Assembly (NCBI GenBank): GCA_030435675.1
Contig: CM059623.1
Location: forward strand, 2,382,012-2,446,011
DNA length: 64,000 nucleotides
Reading direction: 5' to 3'
DNA from: Steinernema hermaphroditum
Lineage: Eukaryota > Nematoda > Chromadorea > Rhabditida > Steinernematidae
In this document: positions 1 to 13,396 of the stretch, piece by piece
How the letters are laid out: each line of letters opens with the position of its first letter
Position numbering within the stretch: position 1 is the stretch's first letter
Made by a program: the position numbers and the translations under genes
The notes under the pieces: generated by a model
The model's input: the letters and a program-made list of their open reading frames with translations, nothing else
The model's database searches: none
Told to the model about the DNA's origin: nothing

Positions 1-2526
1 GCACTTAAGCTGTTGTCCGTATCCAGCCAGCAGTGGTCCAGCGCATCTTTGGCTGTCGCGTCGTCCTTCAAATATTCGATGAAATTTTTGAAAGCGTTAA
101 CTTCCGCTGTGCTCCAGCCGTAGTGCTGTGCGAGCTCGTCGAACATTTCGTCTTCAGAATCATCTGTACTTCCTCTGCTGCCATTATCGCCATCTTCAAC
201 TGTTTCGTCATGGCTACCGTCTTCGTCGGAGTTACCACACTCGTCAGCTAGTTCTTCATCATTTCCATCTTCATCACAATAACCGCTCTTCTCAACTGTT
301 TCTTCATCATCACCATCGTCTTCGTCCAAATCACTGCCCTTTTTGTTTCCATCATTGTCTTCCTCCTAAACTTTGCTTTCCATATCAGTTAGAACTAAGC
401 ACTCAGCTTGCCTTCCGAACACGAACAATTTCCTTTAACAACTCCCTGTACATATCCATGTCATTTAGTTCACCCGGTATGTCCTGCAAATGACGAACTT
501 ATAACTGCGCTTAGCACCACAACATACAAGATTCTGCGCTGAGCCAAGGTCGACGATCTTCACTTTAGGGCGATCAGCGTCTTGGGCCTCTTTCGACTTT
601 ACACCGATTTGCTGCACTGGATTGGGTAAACTCTGGAATACATGCTAATTATTTCAACTTCGTGATCGAATGTACATTCCCCTCAGAGGCGGTTAGTTTG
701 AACCACGTTTGTTAAGAACATCAGAAAGGAACCCAAACTAGCAAGTGATGCCAATAGAGCAAAAAAAGCTTACACTCATTTGAGGCGGATGTGGAATATG
801 AGCTGGTGCTGTGCTGACTGCTCCGCCTAGAATCATCAATCCATGTTTCGCACAAGCTTCTGTCGCTATTTGTTCGATGTCAGCCTGCGATACTGCTAAC
901 ACCACGTTTTTTTGATGCAGATCCGTGTGAACCAAGGCGTGTTGATGTAGGTGGTCTAAGCCTTGGAGGACTTGGCGAGCGATCTCACGGATCTTATCAT
1001 GCGGAGGAGCTGAGTCTGGATAATTGGTTTGCTTCCATTTTTCCAAATCACAACCCAGTGCCTAAGCGATTCTGTTGTAAATATTAATGATTACTGACAA
1101 TTACCTCAAAGACTATACACACATGTTTTCCATGCGGTCCCTTGATGAGGAACTCGTCGAGCATCTCAACAACACGGTCACCAAATCCGCCTCCGTAAGT
1201 CTCTTCATTTACGCGCATCAAATACTGCAATGAGAATGACTACGAATTAAAACAGTCCATAGAACACATCTTCCATACTTTTACTTCATTCAGAGCAGCC
1301 TCTGCATACTCTTGTTTGGACTTGACGATTTTCATAGCGACGAAACGCTGGTCCTCACTGTCAAAGCAGAACCAGACTCTGGCGTGGTTACCAAAGCCGA
1401 GCTTTTTAAAAACCCGGTACCGATGACGAAAAATTTCGCCGATACGGACAGGGTAGTGTCCATCCGGACCGTACTGGTTCGGATCTTCTTGTTCGTGACC
1501 GTCGTTTCCCAGGGGTCCGATCACGTCTTGGGGCGACACACCGATTTGGACGGGGCGGGGATATTGATCTTCTAAAGAACGAGCAAACTGCTTGATAAAG
1601 GATGGCAGACGTTCTACAAAGAATGTACCGTGGTGACAACGAGGTTCTGGACCTTCTTCGCTAGGAGGAGCCGCGTCCTCATTGTCCTTCGGATTCGGGC
1701 CACGAAGCTCGCCATCCTGTGGGTCATCTGCGCGCATTACAGACGTGTCGACGGTGTAGATCGGTTTGCTCTCGCTGAATTAAGGTATTATGCTACATTG
1801 AAATTTACGAAGCTGTTAGCCCATGGGTTAGTTCCTTCTTTTTGCTCTCATGACTCACAACATCCGCGCAGAACTCCTCGTCGGACGACATCAAGATTAA
1901 TTCTCTAAATTCCTCATCAACTCTCTCGTTCGTTCTTTGTAATGGAGAAAATTGCTCAGGTTCTTCATGATGATTTCGCTCAGACAGAGTGTAATGGACG
2001 AGCTACTGAAAGGCTTTGGCCCGAGAAGACAGAAACCATCTGAAATGACACAGCTTACATTTTCAACGTCACAAACAAGAACTCTCACCTTCTTCCATTA
2101 ATCTTCTTCAACTCACCACAATGAATTGGTGAGCGAATTGTAGGAGCATGCGCCTCTTTTATTGAAGCTGCCGGAAAGCTTTCAACGCACTTCCAGCTTT
2201 TTCTTACCTTGCAAGCAACATGGTGCGCAACCCGTCAAGAATATCTATTTGAGCGAAAGGGACAAGGACTTCGCTATGTACAAAGTAGCAATAATTGCCT
2301 CAGTGCTCAAGCTCAACAGGCACGTATCCCTGGACGCACCACCGTCCATCTCCCTAACCATCCCTTCACTCATTTCCAAAGTGTCGCCCCTGTCACCCTG
2401 ACTGTTAAAAAATAAGACTCACTTCCTCTCTGAGGCCGATTTCTTACCGCCTTAATCGTCATTGGCGGATATCTTGCGCTTTCCGGAAGCCTTTTTATCA
2501 GTTGACCCTTGTCCCGCCGATGACAT
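1..2526 (-). pseudogene. SRPK-like protein kinase, copy 1 (early stop; 3' end beyond window)
   Basis: This is an SR-protein-kinase-type gene, read right to left. Exons that stay in register are 2526-2423, 1774-1629, 1571-1279, 1224-1105, 1061-774, 632-528, 483-412 and 365-1 (running off the window). Family signs are HYPVRIGEIF, LGFGNHARVWFCF in the glycine loop, FVAMKIVKS with the ATP-binding lysine, catalytic loop HTDLHQKN and KVKIVDLGSAQ (DLG replaces DFG, as in SRPKs). The last exon encodes an acidic run and then a C-lobe tail. Codon 25 of exon 1 is TAA, where copies 2 and 3 read on, so the gene is probably dead unless a later start is used. The donor after exon 5 reads ATGAGT where copy 3 has GTGAGT; a GTAAGC six bases on keeps frame. 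The activation segment is missing, as in copy 2. The 1629/1571 intron is 57 bp with no in-frame stop. Confidence 0.75.
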
Positions 2527-3530
2527 TGTTTGTAGCTGAAAAAAGATGAAGATCGACAACAATTACACATACACAAAACAGCACGAATAGTGCATGCTAT
2601 CAGAATTGATCAGCATGATCAGAAGAGCGAAGTGATAAAAAAATTCCTGGAAATTTGCATTTTCAGTGAAAAGTCAGTAAAATTTTGAATTAATTTCGAA
2701 ATTAAAAATAAATCTGCAAATTTGGCGAGCGCGGCGCGGCGAACGAGGGCAGAAGAAAGGAAAAACGTTTTTCAGGAGAATTTTCCCTACTTTTCCCGCC
2801 AAAAAGACGGCTCGGCGTCGGCCCGGCGTCGCCGCCCCCTAATCACCAAGACCGAGTTCGAACCACATTGGATAATTTATTTTTTATTTTTTCTTTTTTG
2901 AGGGTCTTGCGCACTTCTCTGGCCCGAAACCTATTTTAAACGGTAAATTAAGAAATAAAAATTAAATTCTCCTCGAATTCTAAACCTCTCCGAGGTTTAG
3001 AATTCGAGGAGAAAAATCTTCTTCCCCCATACTCCGGTCAACTCCCAATCCGTTTTGCATGTGTCTCCTATTTTTTCAATTTTATTTAAAAATAACAACT
3101 GATGATATAACAAAATTAGCGTTGATTCTTTAAAACTGACATCTAGATCGTTTTTTCTAATGTCTTGCTGCGACGCCTTGAGGAAAGGATTGTTGTAGTA
3201 GGAACTGTTTTCAAAAAGTCGATGTTTGCAAAGACCTCCGGTGTCGACTAGTGGCATGTAGGCAGCTTCGCCACCTAAAATCACCGTTATTTCACCGCTT
3301 ATTTTACGGCAACGCGGACGTCCACATCGCCAGCCACCTAAGAAAAGCCTTAAAACTCTTGTTTTTGACATTAACGTCGGGTCGCCATTGTGGTGATTCC
3401 CAGTTCTATTTGCTTCATTTAACGTTTCTTTACGTATGTACAAAATTTGAGCTCAAACGGAGCACACTACACCAGGTAAACGTAGGCGGAGAGGCGAAGT
3501 GCTACGGTATCGTCGAGTGCGAATTTTACT
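2527..3530. repeat. 5' flank of SRPK copy 1, shared with the other two copies
   Basis: No gene is supported here. The stretch around 2690-3000 resembles 13560-14170 and 16700-17290: a purine-rich segment with GGCGAACGAGGGCAGAAGAA, TTCCCGCCAAAA, and a later run ending in a TCCTATTTTT/TTTATTTAA motif. The likeness shows that each kinase copy was duplicated together with about 1 kb of upstream DNA. Promoter elements may lie in it, but I cannot name one. Confidence 0.5.
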
Positions 3531-3655
3531 AATTATACGGTATCGTCGAGTGCGAACTTTGTCGATCGTACGATACCGTCGGATGCGAATCTTGCTGAAA
3601 AACGGTGCAGTCGGATGAGAATTTTACTAATAATACTGTATCGTCGTCCTGATAC
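3502..3655. repeat. Short degenerate tandem repeat
   Basis: About four imperfect units of roughly 40-45 bp built on ACGGTATCGTCGAGTGCGAA and ACTAATTATA. It lies between the SRPK flank and a stretch (3656-4616) where I see no gene, only broken pieces related to other intergenic DNA in this window. Confidence 0.5.
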
Positions 3656-4616
3656 GGAGTTTACTAATGACGTTGTAGGCAACATGGCAATATTCGATTT
3701 GCTTATATTGGGTTGGAGAGTTGAAGATGTCGGTTTTTTGCAACGAATTTTTATTATCATAAACAAGCATCATAAACATCTACTGAGGGGCTGGATGACT
3801 TGTTGGTAGGAGATGCCGTTCTCGTTGAGAATTTTCCGCAGACGGTTGTTCCCGCAGCGGAGCTCGACTCGTGGAATATATGCAGTTTCGTCACCTAAAA
3901 TCCCTGTTACTTTGTTGCCATGTGTCACGACAACACGGACGTCAATTTCGTCAGTCGCACCGAAGGTATTTCTCCGTTCCTCATGACGCACACAACGCTT
4001 CGCTTCCACCGGATCGCTTTGGCTCCACTCGATCACCAGCCGCCCCAAGCACCTCTCCACCATGCTTCGACGCGCCGTTCGATCTTCGGTTCAACTGATA
4101 GCTCATTCCTCAAAACTCAAATAAGCCGAAGCTGGAGACTAAGCCTAAGCCTTCGTTTTGGTATTAACGTCGGGTTACCACTGTGGCAGTTCGATTCGCC
4201 ATGTTCCATGCGAATATCCTTTTCGCAGAACAAGGGTTTTTCCCTGGGAAGAATCACCAAGAAACAGGGAATCTCGGAGAATAATGCATGGAACACTGTT
4301 GTTTTCTGGGCTTGCGTGAGCGCACAGGTGCATTTTTTCAAAAGCCATCCATATGACATGCTGATTTCCGTCCAATATCACAACGTCGATTTCAATTTCA
4401 ATCGTCGTTTCACAACACATTTCTTTCAGCATTCTCTGTTTCGCTATATATCGCACGAAATTGGAGCGGTGTCCTTGATCCACATCTTTTGGGTCAGTGC
4501 TTTTGGGCCACAAAATGACCTACGGTTCCAACCCCACAATCAGGAGACTTAAGCCCTGATGTCTAATATGTAGCTGGATCGACCGCATCGTCAACGCTGA
4601 AATCCATCAAAACTCA

Positions 4617-5097
4617 CAAGGGAACGGTCAATCATGCAACGCTAAGATCGGTGCGAGACTATGGACAAGTGATAGGCCTAGGTGAGTGTATTAACCGTGC
4701 AAAATACTAGGTGCCCTAACCTTCTCTATGTCCGTCAAAAGAGATGCGATATCCTTTCTCACCGGCGCCATATTCGTTTCTCACCGGTGATTCCCAAGTG
4801 ACAAAGTGTACACTTAAGGAGCAGCAGATAGTCGGATCGTGATTTGTCAGACGGTTATCTTAGGTAGTATGTATGAACACTTTCCAATCAAAACAAAATT
4901 TTGAGCTTAAGTATACACTGGGTCACTTGGGAATCATCGGTGAGAGACGATACTACGCTGGTGAGAAAGTTTCTTTTGATGGACATAAAGAGGGTTAGGG
5001 CGCCTAACATTTTGCACGCTTAGTACACTCACCTGGGCCTATCACTTGCCCCTAGTCTCGCACCGATCTTAGAGTTGCATGATTGGCCGTTTCCTTG
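4617..5097. mobile_element. Foldback/long-TIR non-autonomous DNA element
   Basis: Two arms of about 200 bp in inverted orientation (4617-4820 and 4900-5097) begin CAAGGGAACGGTCAATCATG and, on the other strand, CAAGGAAACGGCCAATCATG. They share motifs such as AAGATCGGTGCGAGACTA and GATTCCCAAGTGAC. Flanking TCA at 4614-4616 and 5098-5100 could be a 3-bp target duplication. A paralogous site near 9400-9440 reads from CATCAAAAC straight into the right-flank-like GTCAGTAAG, which looks like the empty site. There is no coding capacity, so it is non-autonomous. The superfamily is uncertain. Confidence 0.65.
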
Positions 5098-5295
5098 TCA
5101 GTGTCATTAAGTAATAGATGTATTAATTGCATTTGTTAAAAAATTAAGATAAGAACGAACAATCGACACAACTCGATACACTGGCTTTGGGAGCTAGCAT
5201 TTGGATTTTCAACTTTCCAACCCAATAGTTTATTGGCAAAGCACTCATCGCATTTTGTCACACTTAAGTAGAAAGATAAACTGAATACAGGAAAA

Positions 5296-6276
5296 CTAGA
5301 CAAACCGCACTGATATGACTTGTCTGTTAAAAAGGTTGATTTTTGTAGTATCCTTGGGCACACTGTGCGAAATTTGGATTCCTCGATGGTCTTTATTTGG
5401 GTCCTTTCTGAAGTACGTTTCCTGTCGATAGATGGAACCGTCACGCTTATATTCGTGCGTCCTCTCCAACTGAAAATGCAGTTCTTCGAAATCGGTCACT
5501 AATCTTTGAGGATAACAAAATCCATATTGCACGGTTTGAACGTAATTCGTAAAAGTTGTCAGAGTCAGCCAGTAGTCCAGAAGTTTGGGCAGGAAAGCTG
5601 GGCTGAGGGGAGCTGTGAGTTGAAGGAAGTTCGGCTTCTTCACGAACTCGAACAAATATTCTTCGACCTCTTCGTCGAGCACTCTATTGACATCGATCGT
5701 GAGAGACTGTAGCTTGGGTTTCATGATCAAAGATCTGAACCTTTCAAGAATGACGTTTTCGCAAGAGGGTTCCGGTAGCTCCGAACGATAGAACTTGTAC
5801 AGAGATTTGCATTCCATCAGTAATAACTGAGTGATTGGGCGTTCAGATAACAACATTAGGGCATAATTTAAACGATTGTATCGTTGCAGCGACGCAGGTC
5901 GCAATGGCATTTCAGTGGATCGAAATTCTTCTATTAAGCAAATCTTACCCATACATTCGCTGAATACGCCCCAATCGCTTGAAGATGGGAGTTCTAGATT
6001 CACCGATACATCGTCGAATCTGTAGTTTCCCGGTGGTGGTGATGAGAGAGTATTCTTTGTACGGTAGCCTTTATCATCGATGTAAGACTTTGTGTACCAT
6101 CGGGCTGTAGTGTGCGTCTCAAAAACGTCGTCCGATTTGACGATATCGGCCCAATTTCCTGTGAGTGTAGCAAAGCGAGCAAGTTTCAATACGGAAGGCG
6201 CTTCCGTCTTGACGACGTCGAAGATGATGTCGGTGGAGAGATGGGCAAAGTCGTTCGGGAGATCTTCGGAGTTCAT
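5296..6276 (-). CDS. F-box-like nematode-family protein, intact member
   Basis: One uninterrupted exon of 326 codons starts at an ATG followed by MNSEDLPNDFAHLSTDIIFD. The short N-terminal segment with a leucine/valine/aspartate pattern and a Trp (TGNWADIV) resembles the degenerate F-box that opens many nematode-specific proteins. The rest has a leucine-rich, FBA/FTH-like pattern (KSYIDDKGY, RSLIMKPKLQSLTID, PKLLDYWLTL). If it is an F-box protein it would recruit a target to a Skp1-cullin ubiquitin ligase. Three same-strand paralogues follow at 6871, 8269 and 9468, all broken, so this is the only apparently functional copy in the cluster. The family assignment is by pattern only; the start is conserved in the paralogues. 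Confidence 0.6.
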   Translation of the reverse strand: MNSEDLPNDFAHLSTDIIFDVVKTEAPSVLKLARFATLTGNWADIVKSDDVFETHTTARWYTKSYIDDKGYRTKNTLSSPPPGNYRFDDVSVNLELPSSSDWGVFSECMGKICLIEEFRSTEMPLRPASLQRYNRLNYALMLLSERPITQLLLMECKSLYKFYRSELPEPSCENVILERFRSLIMKPKLQSLTIDVNRVLDEEVEEYLFEFVKKPNFLQLTAPLSPAFLPKLLDYWLTLTTFTNYVQTVQYGFCYPQRLVTDFEELHFQLERTHEYKRDGSIYRQETYFRKDPNKDHRGIQISHSVPKDTTKINLFNRQVISVRFV

Positions 6277-6870
6277 CCTCTTGAATCTTGCAAATGACTC
6301 AAATGGCTTCTTTGTTTATGTATGGGAAGACAACAGCGATGCTTTGTGGTGTTATTTGCACTTTAATAATGATGCTGTTAAGGCCCTCTTGAGGAGTGTA
6401 GATTCTTGCGGAGTTTTCACAAAATCCATGAGCAACGCCTTACGTTTCCGCTCCTACAGCGGCTCTCACAAGGGACTGTTCCCAAGTGATACACGCCAAT
6501 CGAGCTGATATTTGGCACGGTGGTAGACGTGCATCTGAGAAGTCACGTAAATTCCTGTAATCCCAAGGCATTGTCTTGAGAAGCACTCAACGGCTTGCGG
6601 AGGAATTCTTCAATCCGATACAGCAAGTACGGGATAACTGAGGCGAACGCTGTTCTTGCTCAATTGTCTGTCTATCTCTCCCCTGTGTTTGTTAGCATTA
6701 CCCCTGTATGTCTAATGTGTCGTGTGTTTATATGTTGCGTGTTTGTCGTTATATAAAGGTTTAATTACCCGAGTTCTCCCTCGTGCTCAGACGCTAGGTC
6801 AGGTTGAGAACATAACATGGTTTATCTACAGTCATCAACCCAATAGAAAGATAAACTGATTATGGCCAAA

Positions 6871-7806
6871 CTAAACAAGGCGCACGGATATGCTTTGCCT
6901 GCTAACAATGTCGATTTTTGTAGTATCCTTGGGTACACTGTGCAAAATTTCAATTCCTCGATATTGATTGTTCGGGTGTTTTCTGAAGTACGTTTCCCGC
7001 CGATAGTCGCAACCTTCATGCACATATTCGTGCGTCCTCTCCAACTGAAAATCGAGCCCTTCGAAATCGGTCGCTACTTTTTTGCGGTAGCAAAAACCAT
7101 ATTGCACGGTTTGAACGTAACTCGGAAAAGCCGTCAAAGTCAGCCAGTAGTCCAGAAGTTTAGGCAGGAAGGCGGGGCTGAGGGGAGCTTTGAGGTGAAG
7201 GAAGTTCGGCTTCTTCAGGAACTGGAACAAACACTCTTCGACTTCTACATCGAGCACACTGTTGACATCAATCGTGACAGACTGCAGTTTAGGTTTCATT
7301 ATCAAAGATCTAAACCTTTCTAGAATGATGTTCCCACAAGAGGGTTCCGAATGATAGGTTTTGTACAGAGAGTTGCATCCACCCAACATTAATTGAATGA
7401 TTGGGCGTTCCATTAAGAGCTCTAAGGCATACTTAAAACGTTCGAATTGTTGTGCTGTTACCAATCGCATATCATAAGTACATCGTAGGCGTATCTTACC
7501 CATACATTCACGGAATACGCTCCACTCCTTCGCAGATATTAGCTCTAGGTTCACTAATACATCGTCGAACTAATACATCGTGTTAATCACTTGGTAGCCT
7601 TTATCATCGATATACGATTTGTTGTAACACACGGATGTAGTGATTGTTTCGAACACCTCATCCGATTTGACGATATCAGCCCAGCTTCCTTTAAGTGTAA
7701 CAAAGTGGGGAAGGTCTCTTACAGAAGGCGCTTCCGTCTTGACGACGTCGAAGATGATGTCGGTGGAGAGGTGGGCGAAGTCGTTCGGCAGATCTTCAGA
7801 GTCCAT
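6871..7806 (-). pseudogene. F-box-like paralogue with one in-frame stop
   Basis: This aligns end to end with the 5296-6276 gene, starting MDSEDLPNDFAHLST. Codon 79 is TAG (around 7572), in a place where the intact gene has a Ser/Pro/Gly stretch that has been deleted here. The frame resumes directly with FDDVLVNLEL and stays open for the rest of the protein. Two explanations remain: a young pseudogene, or an error at a single codon. Apart from the stop it keeps the family hallmarks, for example KSYIDDKGY, RSLIMKPKLQSVTID and YRGIEILHSV. Confidence 0.65.
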
Positions 7807-8268
7807 CCTCTCGAATCTTGCAAATGACTCAAATGGCGCATCAGCTCTTTTTATAGATGGGAAGACTGTGATGCTTTGTGGTGTTAGCTTTTAGTTCTTG
7901 CTTTTGAATGCTGTTGATCACTCTGCGATAAAATGCGTTTTTAAATTTTAAATTTAAAAGTGATACATGCTGTTGGAAAGTTCCGTAGTTCAGGCTGCCG
8001 AAACTTCATCTAAAAATGCTGCTCTCAGTCCTCACTTTATCTCGTTTTTTGCTACATGTTACTGCATGCTACTTGCTACATGTTCCCCTAGCCTGTTATA
8101 GTACTTGGCCAATTGCAAACATTGGACATGGTGAGAATTAACTGCAACAATAGCGCACTCACCGACTTTACCCTGTGAGCAAATATTGCAAAATTAAAGG
8201 ATGTTTACAAGCATCGGCCATTATCATGGATGAACCCAATAGAAACACAAAATAATTACGGGCACGAA

Positions 8269-9121
8269 CTAAACAAGGTACGCTGATATGATTTCCATGC
8301 TGCAGTGGTTGTCATCTGTAGATACACTGTGCGAAATTTTGATTCCTCGATACTGATTGTTAGGGTGTTTTTTGAAGTACCTTTCCTTCCGATAGACGCA
8401 ACCTAACTTCTTATGATTGCCAGTACTCTTCAATTGAAAATGCAGTCCTTCAAAATCAATCGACGTTTTTTCTTCGGATCGATATTTTACGGTTTGGACG
8501 TAAGGTGGAAAAGTCGTCAAAGTCAGCCAGTAGTCCAGAAGTTTGGGAAGAAAGGCGGAGCTGAGAGGAGCAGGAAGTTTGGCTTCTTCACAAACTCAAA
8601 CAAATACTTTTCGACTTCTTCATCGAGCACCAAAGAGCCTTTAATCGTGAGAGACTGTAGTTTAGGCTTCATGATCAAAGATCTAAAACTTTCTAGGATG
8701 GCGTTCCCGCAAAAGGCTTCCTTTAGCTCTGAACGATAGATCTTGTACAAAGAATTGCACTGTATCAATATTAACTTAGTGATTGGGCGATCCAATAACA
8801 GCTTTAGGGCACAATTAAAATTCTCAAAGTGTTGTGCTGTAAGTCGTCTGTGATAATAAAATCGTAGGGATACTCTACCCATAAATTCACTAAACGAGCT
8901 CCAAACCTTTGAAGATGGGTGTTCCAGATAAACTGTTACATTCTCCAACCCGCAGTTTCGTGATTGTCGTGGCGAGCTTGTGTCATGAGCACAGTAGCCT
9001 TTATCATCGATATAAGATTTATTGTGCCATGCGCCTACACATACCATTCGGTCTTGACGACGTCGAAGATGATGTCGGTGGAGAGATGGGCGAAGTCGTT
9101 CGGCAGATCTTCAGAGTCCAT
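8269..9121 (-). pseudogene. F-box-like paralogue with deletion and frameshifts
   Basis: It starts with the family N-terminus (MDSEDLPNDFAHLSTDII) at 9121, but about 100 bp after codon 25 are gone and the frame hits TAG. Homology continues in another frame (HNKSYIDDKGY, RSLIMKPKLQSLTI, EEVEKYLFEFVKKPNF), shifts again near 8575, and continues to an end matching the intact gene (NQYRGIKISHSV). At least two frameshifts plus a deletion make this a clear pseudogene. Confidence 0.75.
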
Positions 9122-9467
9122 CCTCTCGAATCTTGCAAATGACTCAAATGGCTCATCGTCTCTTTATATAGATGTGTGGGAAGACTGTGATGCTTTATGG
9201 TGTCATTCGCGCTTCAATCAGAATCTGATTCATGTATTGTGTGAAATCTTCCCGTATTGTTGAGGAGCTTTTACAAAACCCAAGGGCTCCACAATCGACA
9301 TAAAATCACCTGCCTCGCCATCTCCAGCGGACCCCATAATCAGGAGACTTAACTCTGAGTGCCAATAGCTGGATCGGCGTGAACGCTGAAATTGAATACA
9401 TCAAAACCCGAAGTCAGTAAGCAATAAATGTATTAACTGCATTTGTAAAAAAAATTGACATTTGCTA

Positions 9468-10360
9468 CTAAACAAGGCGCACTGATATGATTTGTCTGTT
9501 AAAAATGTCGATTTTTGTAGTATCCTTGGGCACGCTGTGCGAAATTTTGATTCCTCGATATTGATTGTTCGGGTGTTTTCTGAAGTACGTTTCCCGCCGA
9601 TAGTCGCAACCTTCATGCACATATTCGTGCGTCCTCTCCAACTGAAAATCGAGCCCTTCGAAATCGGTCGCCACTTTTTGAGCGTAACAAAATCCATATT
9701 GCACGGTTTGAACGTGACCCAGAAAAGTCATTAGATTCAGCCAGTAGTCCAGAAGTTTGGGCAGGAACGCTGGGCTGAGGGGAGCTGTGAGTTGAAGGAA
9801 GTTTGGCTTCTTTACGAACTCGAACAAGAACTTTTCGACTTCTTCGTCGAGCACTCTATTGAAATCTATCGTGAGAGACTGCAGTTTAGGCTTCATGATT
9901 AAAGATCTAAAACATTCTAGAATGGTATTTCCGCAAGAGGGTTCCGGTAGCTTTGAACGATAGAACTTGTACAGAGATTTGCATTCAGCCAATATCAACT
10001 GAGTGATTGGGCGTTCAAACAACAACATTAGGGCATAATTTAAACGATTGAATCGCTGTAGTGACACAAGTCTTAATGGTACGTCAGTAGATCGAAATTC
10101 TTCTCTTAGGCAGACCTTACCCATACAGTGGCTGAATATGCTCCAATCAGTTGAAGATGGGAATTCTAGGTTCACCGCTACATTGTCGCATCTGTAGTTT
10201 CCCGGTGGTGTTTCTGAGCGGGTGCTATTTATATGGTAGCCTTTATCATCGATATAAAATTTTTTGTACCATCGGACTGTAGAGTACGTCTCAAAAACGT
10301 CGTCCGATTTGACGATATCAGCCCAATTTCCTGTAAGTGTAGCAAAGCGAGCAAGTTTTA
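9468..10360 (-). pseudogene. F-box-like paralogue lacking its 5' end
   Basis: The reading frame is open from about 10360 to the stop at 9468 and is closely similar to the 5296-6276 gene (LARFATLTGNWADIVKSDD, KPKLQSLTIDFNRVLDEEVE). The first ~30 codons, which hold the F-box-like start, are absent. The homology stops abruptly near 10358, where a GCGA-rich simple stretch begins, and I find no in-frame ATG before it. Probably a 5'-truncated duplicate. Confidence 0.65.
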
Positions 10361-11404
10361 ATTTGCGATGTTTTTGCGACGCAATTTGCGATTGCGATGC
10401 TTTATGGTGTTGTTACATAAGTGTCATTACACTTCAATAACCATGCTGTTCTTATTCAGTTGTGGTGACTGGTTTCTTTTCAGCATCGTTACTGCCCGAC
10501 TCAACTCCAAATAATTCAAGTAAATCACACGATCTCGCACACGAGATCGGTTCTTATGGTTGTTGTGGAGGAGAGGCCGAAAGGGAGACACGAGACACGA
10601 CGGAGACTCGAGAGCATCAAACAGATCACTGGACACAAAAAAGTGGCAGTGCTCATCCGAGTAGAGTTCATTTTCCAGGACGAGGCGCCCGATTCTTGCA
10701 GAGTTTTCACAAAATCCAAGAGCAACGCCTTACATTTCCGCTCTTACAGTGTCTCCTCAGAGCCGCTATAGGAGCTGAAGCGTCTACCTTGTGTGCCAGC
10801 CTTGCTACCTTCTATGCATGCTCCAAAACGAATGCCATGATTTCTACTATTTGACTCACGTCCTACGCTTTTATCGCTTGTCACATTGCAAATATTGATC
10901 ACAAAGGCGATTTACGATTTACGATTTTACTTCATGAATCAAAGGCGTTACGCCTTGCATGACACCGATTAATAGACAACAGAGGATATCACTTGTAGAG
11001 GGCTTCATTCCTGGCGCGGCGTTGATGTAGAACCGGTGGTAGACGGCGCGCTTCACGGGCATCTGGGAATCGGCGCAGCTCCGGAAATGGCGGTGGAACT
11101 TCTTCTTTTCGGGGCGTTTGCGGCACAGAGGAGGCTTCTGAGCTCGCATCTGCTTCGGTGAGATGAATCGGTGGTCCAAGAGTTGCGTCTTCGCAAGTCT
11201 TGGTGTCCTCAGAGCGTCGGCGACCTTCGGGATGACATCTCATGAAGCGGACAAGTAGAGACACGCGCAAAGAATCATCATTGTGAACAAGCATTGACAA
11301 ATAGAAATACAACTGGTACAGTGCGGAGCGAATCATAAGGGGAACATTAAATTAATTATAAACAGGCCATCTGTCAACATAATCACACTACTGCTCACAC
11401 TCCT
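10361..11404. other. Intergenic, no supported gene
   Basis: It holds copied flank pieces. The segment near 10695-10750 (GAGTTTTCACAAAATCCAAG) matches 6413-6470 upstream of the F-box-like genes. The segment 11245-11310 (AAGAATCATCATTGTGAACA) matches 15130-15180 behind SRPK copy 3. Open frames on the minus strand at 10919-11336 show no recognisable domain and are not called. Confidence 0.5.

Positions 11405-13396
<1,992 letters not shown>

Noticed and set aside
481..527. Ultra-short introns of 22-25 bp in the three SRPK copies (GTTAYAA...GTAG/GCAG)
   Set aside because: A donor GTATRT a little upstream gives a 45-48 bp intron that keeps frame in all three copies and has normal nematode length.
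3920..4552. A 210-codon open frame on the plus strand
   Set aside because: Composition is His/Phe/Ser-rich without any domain, and the sequence is related to non-coding flanks elsewhere in the window.
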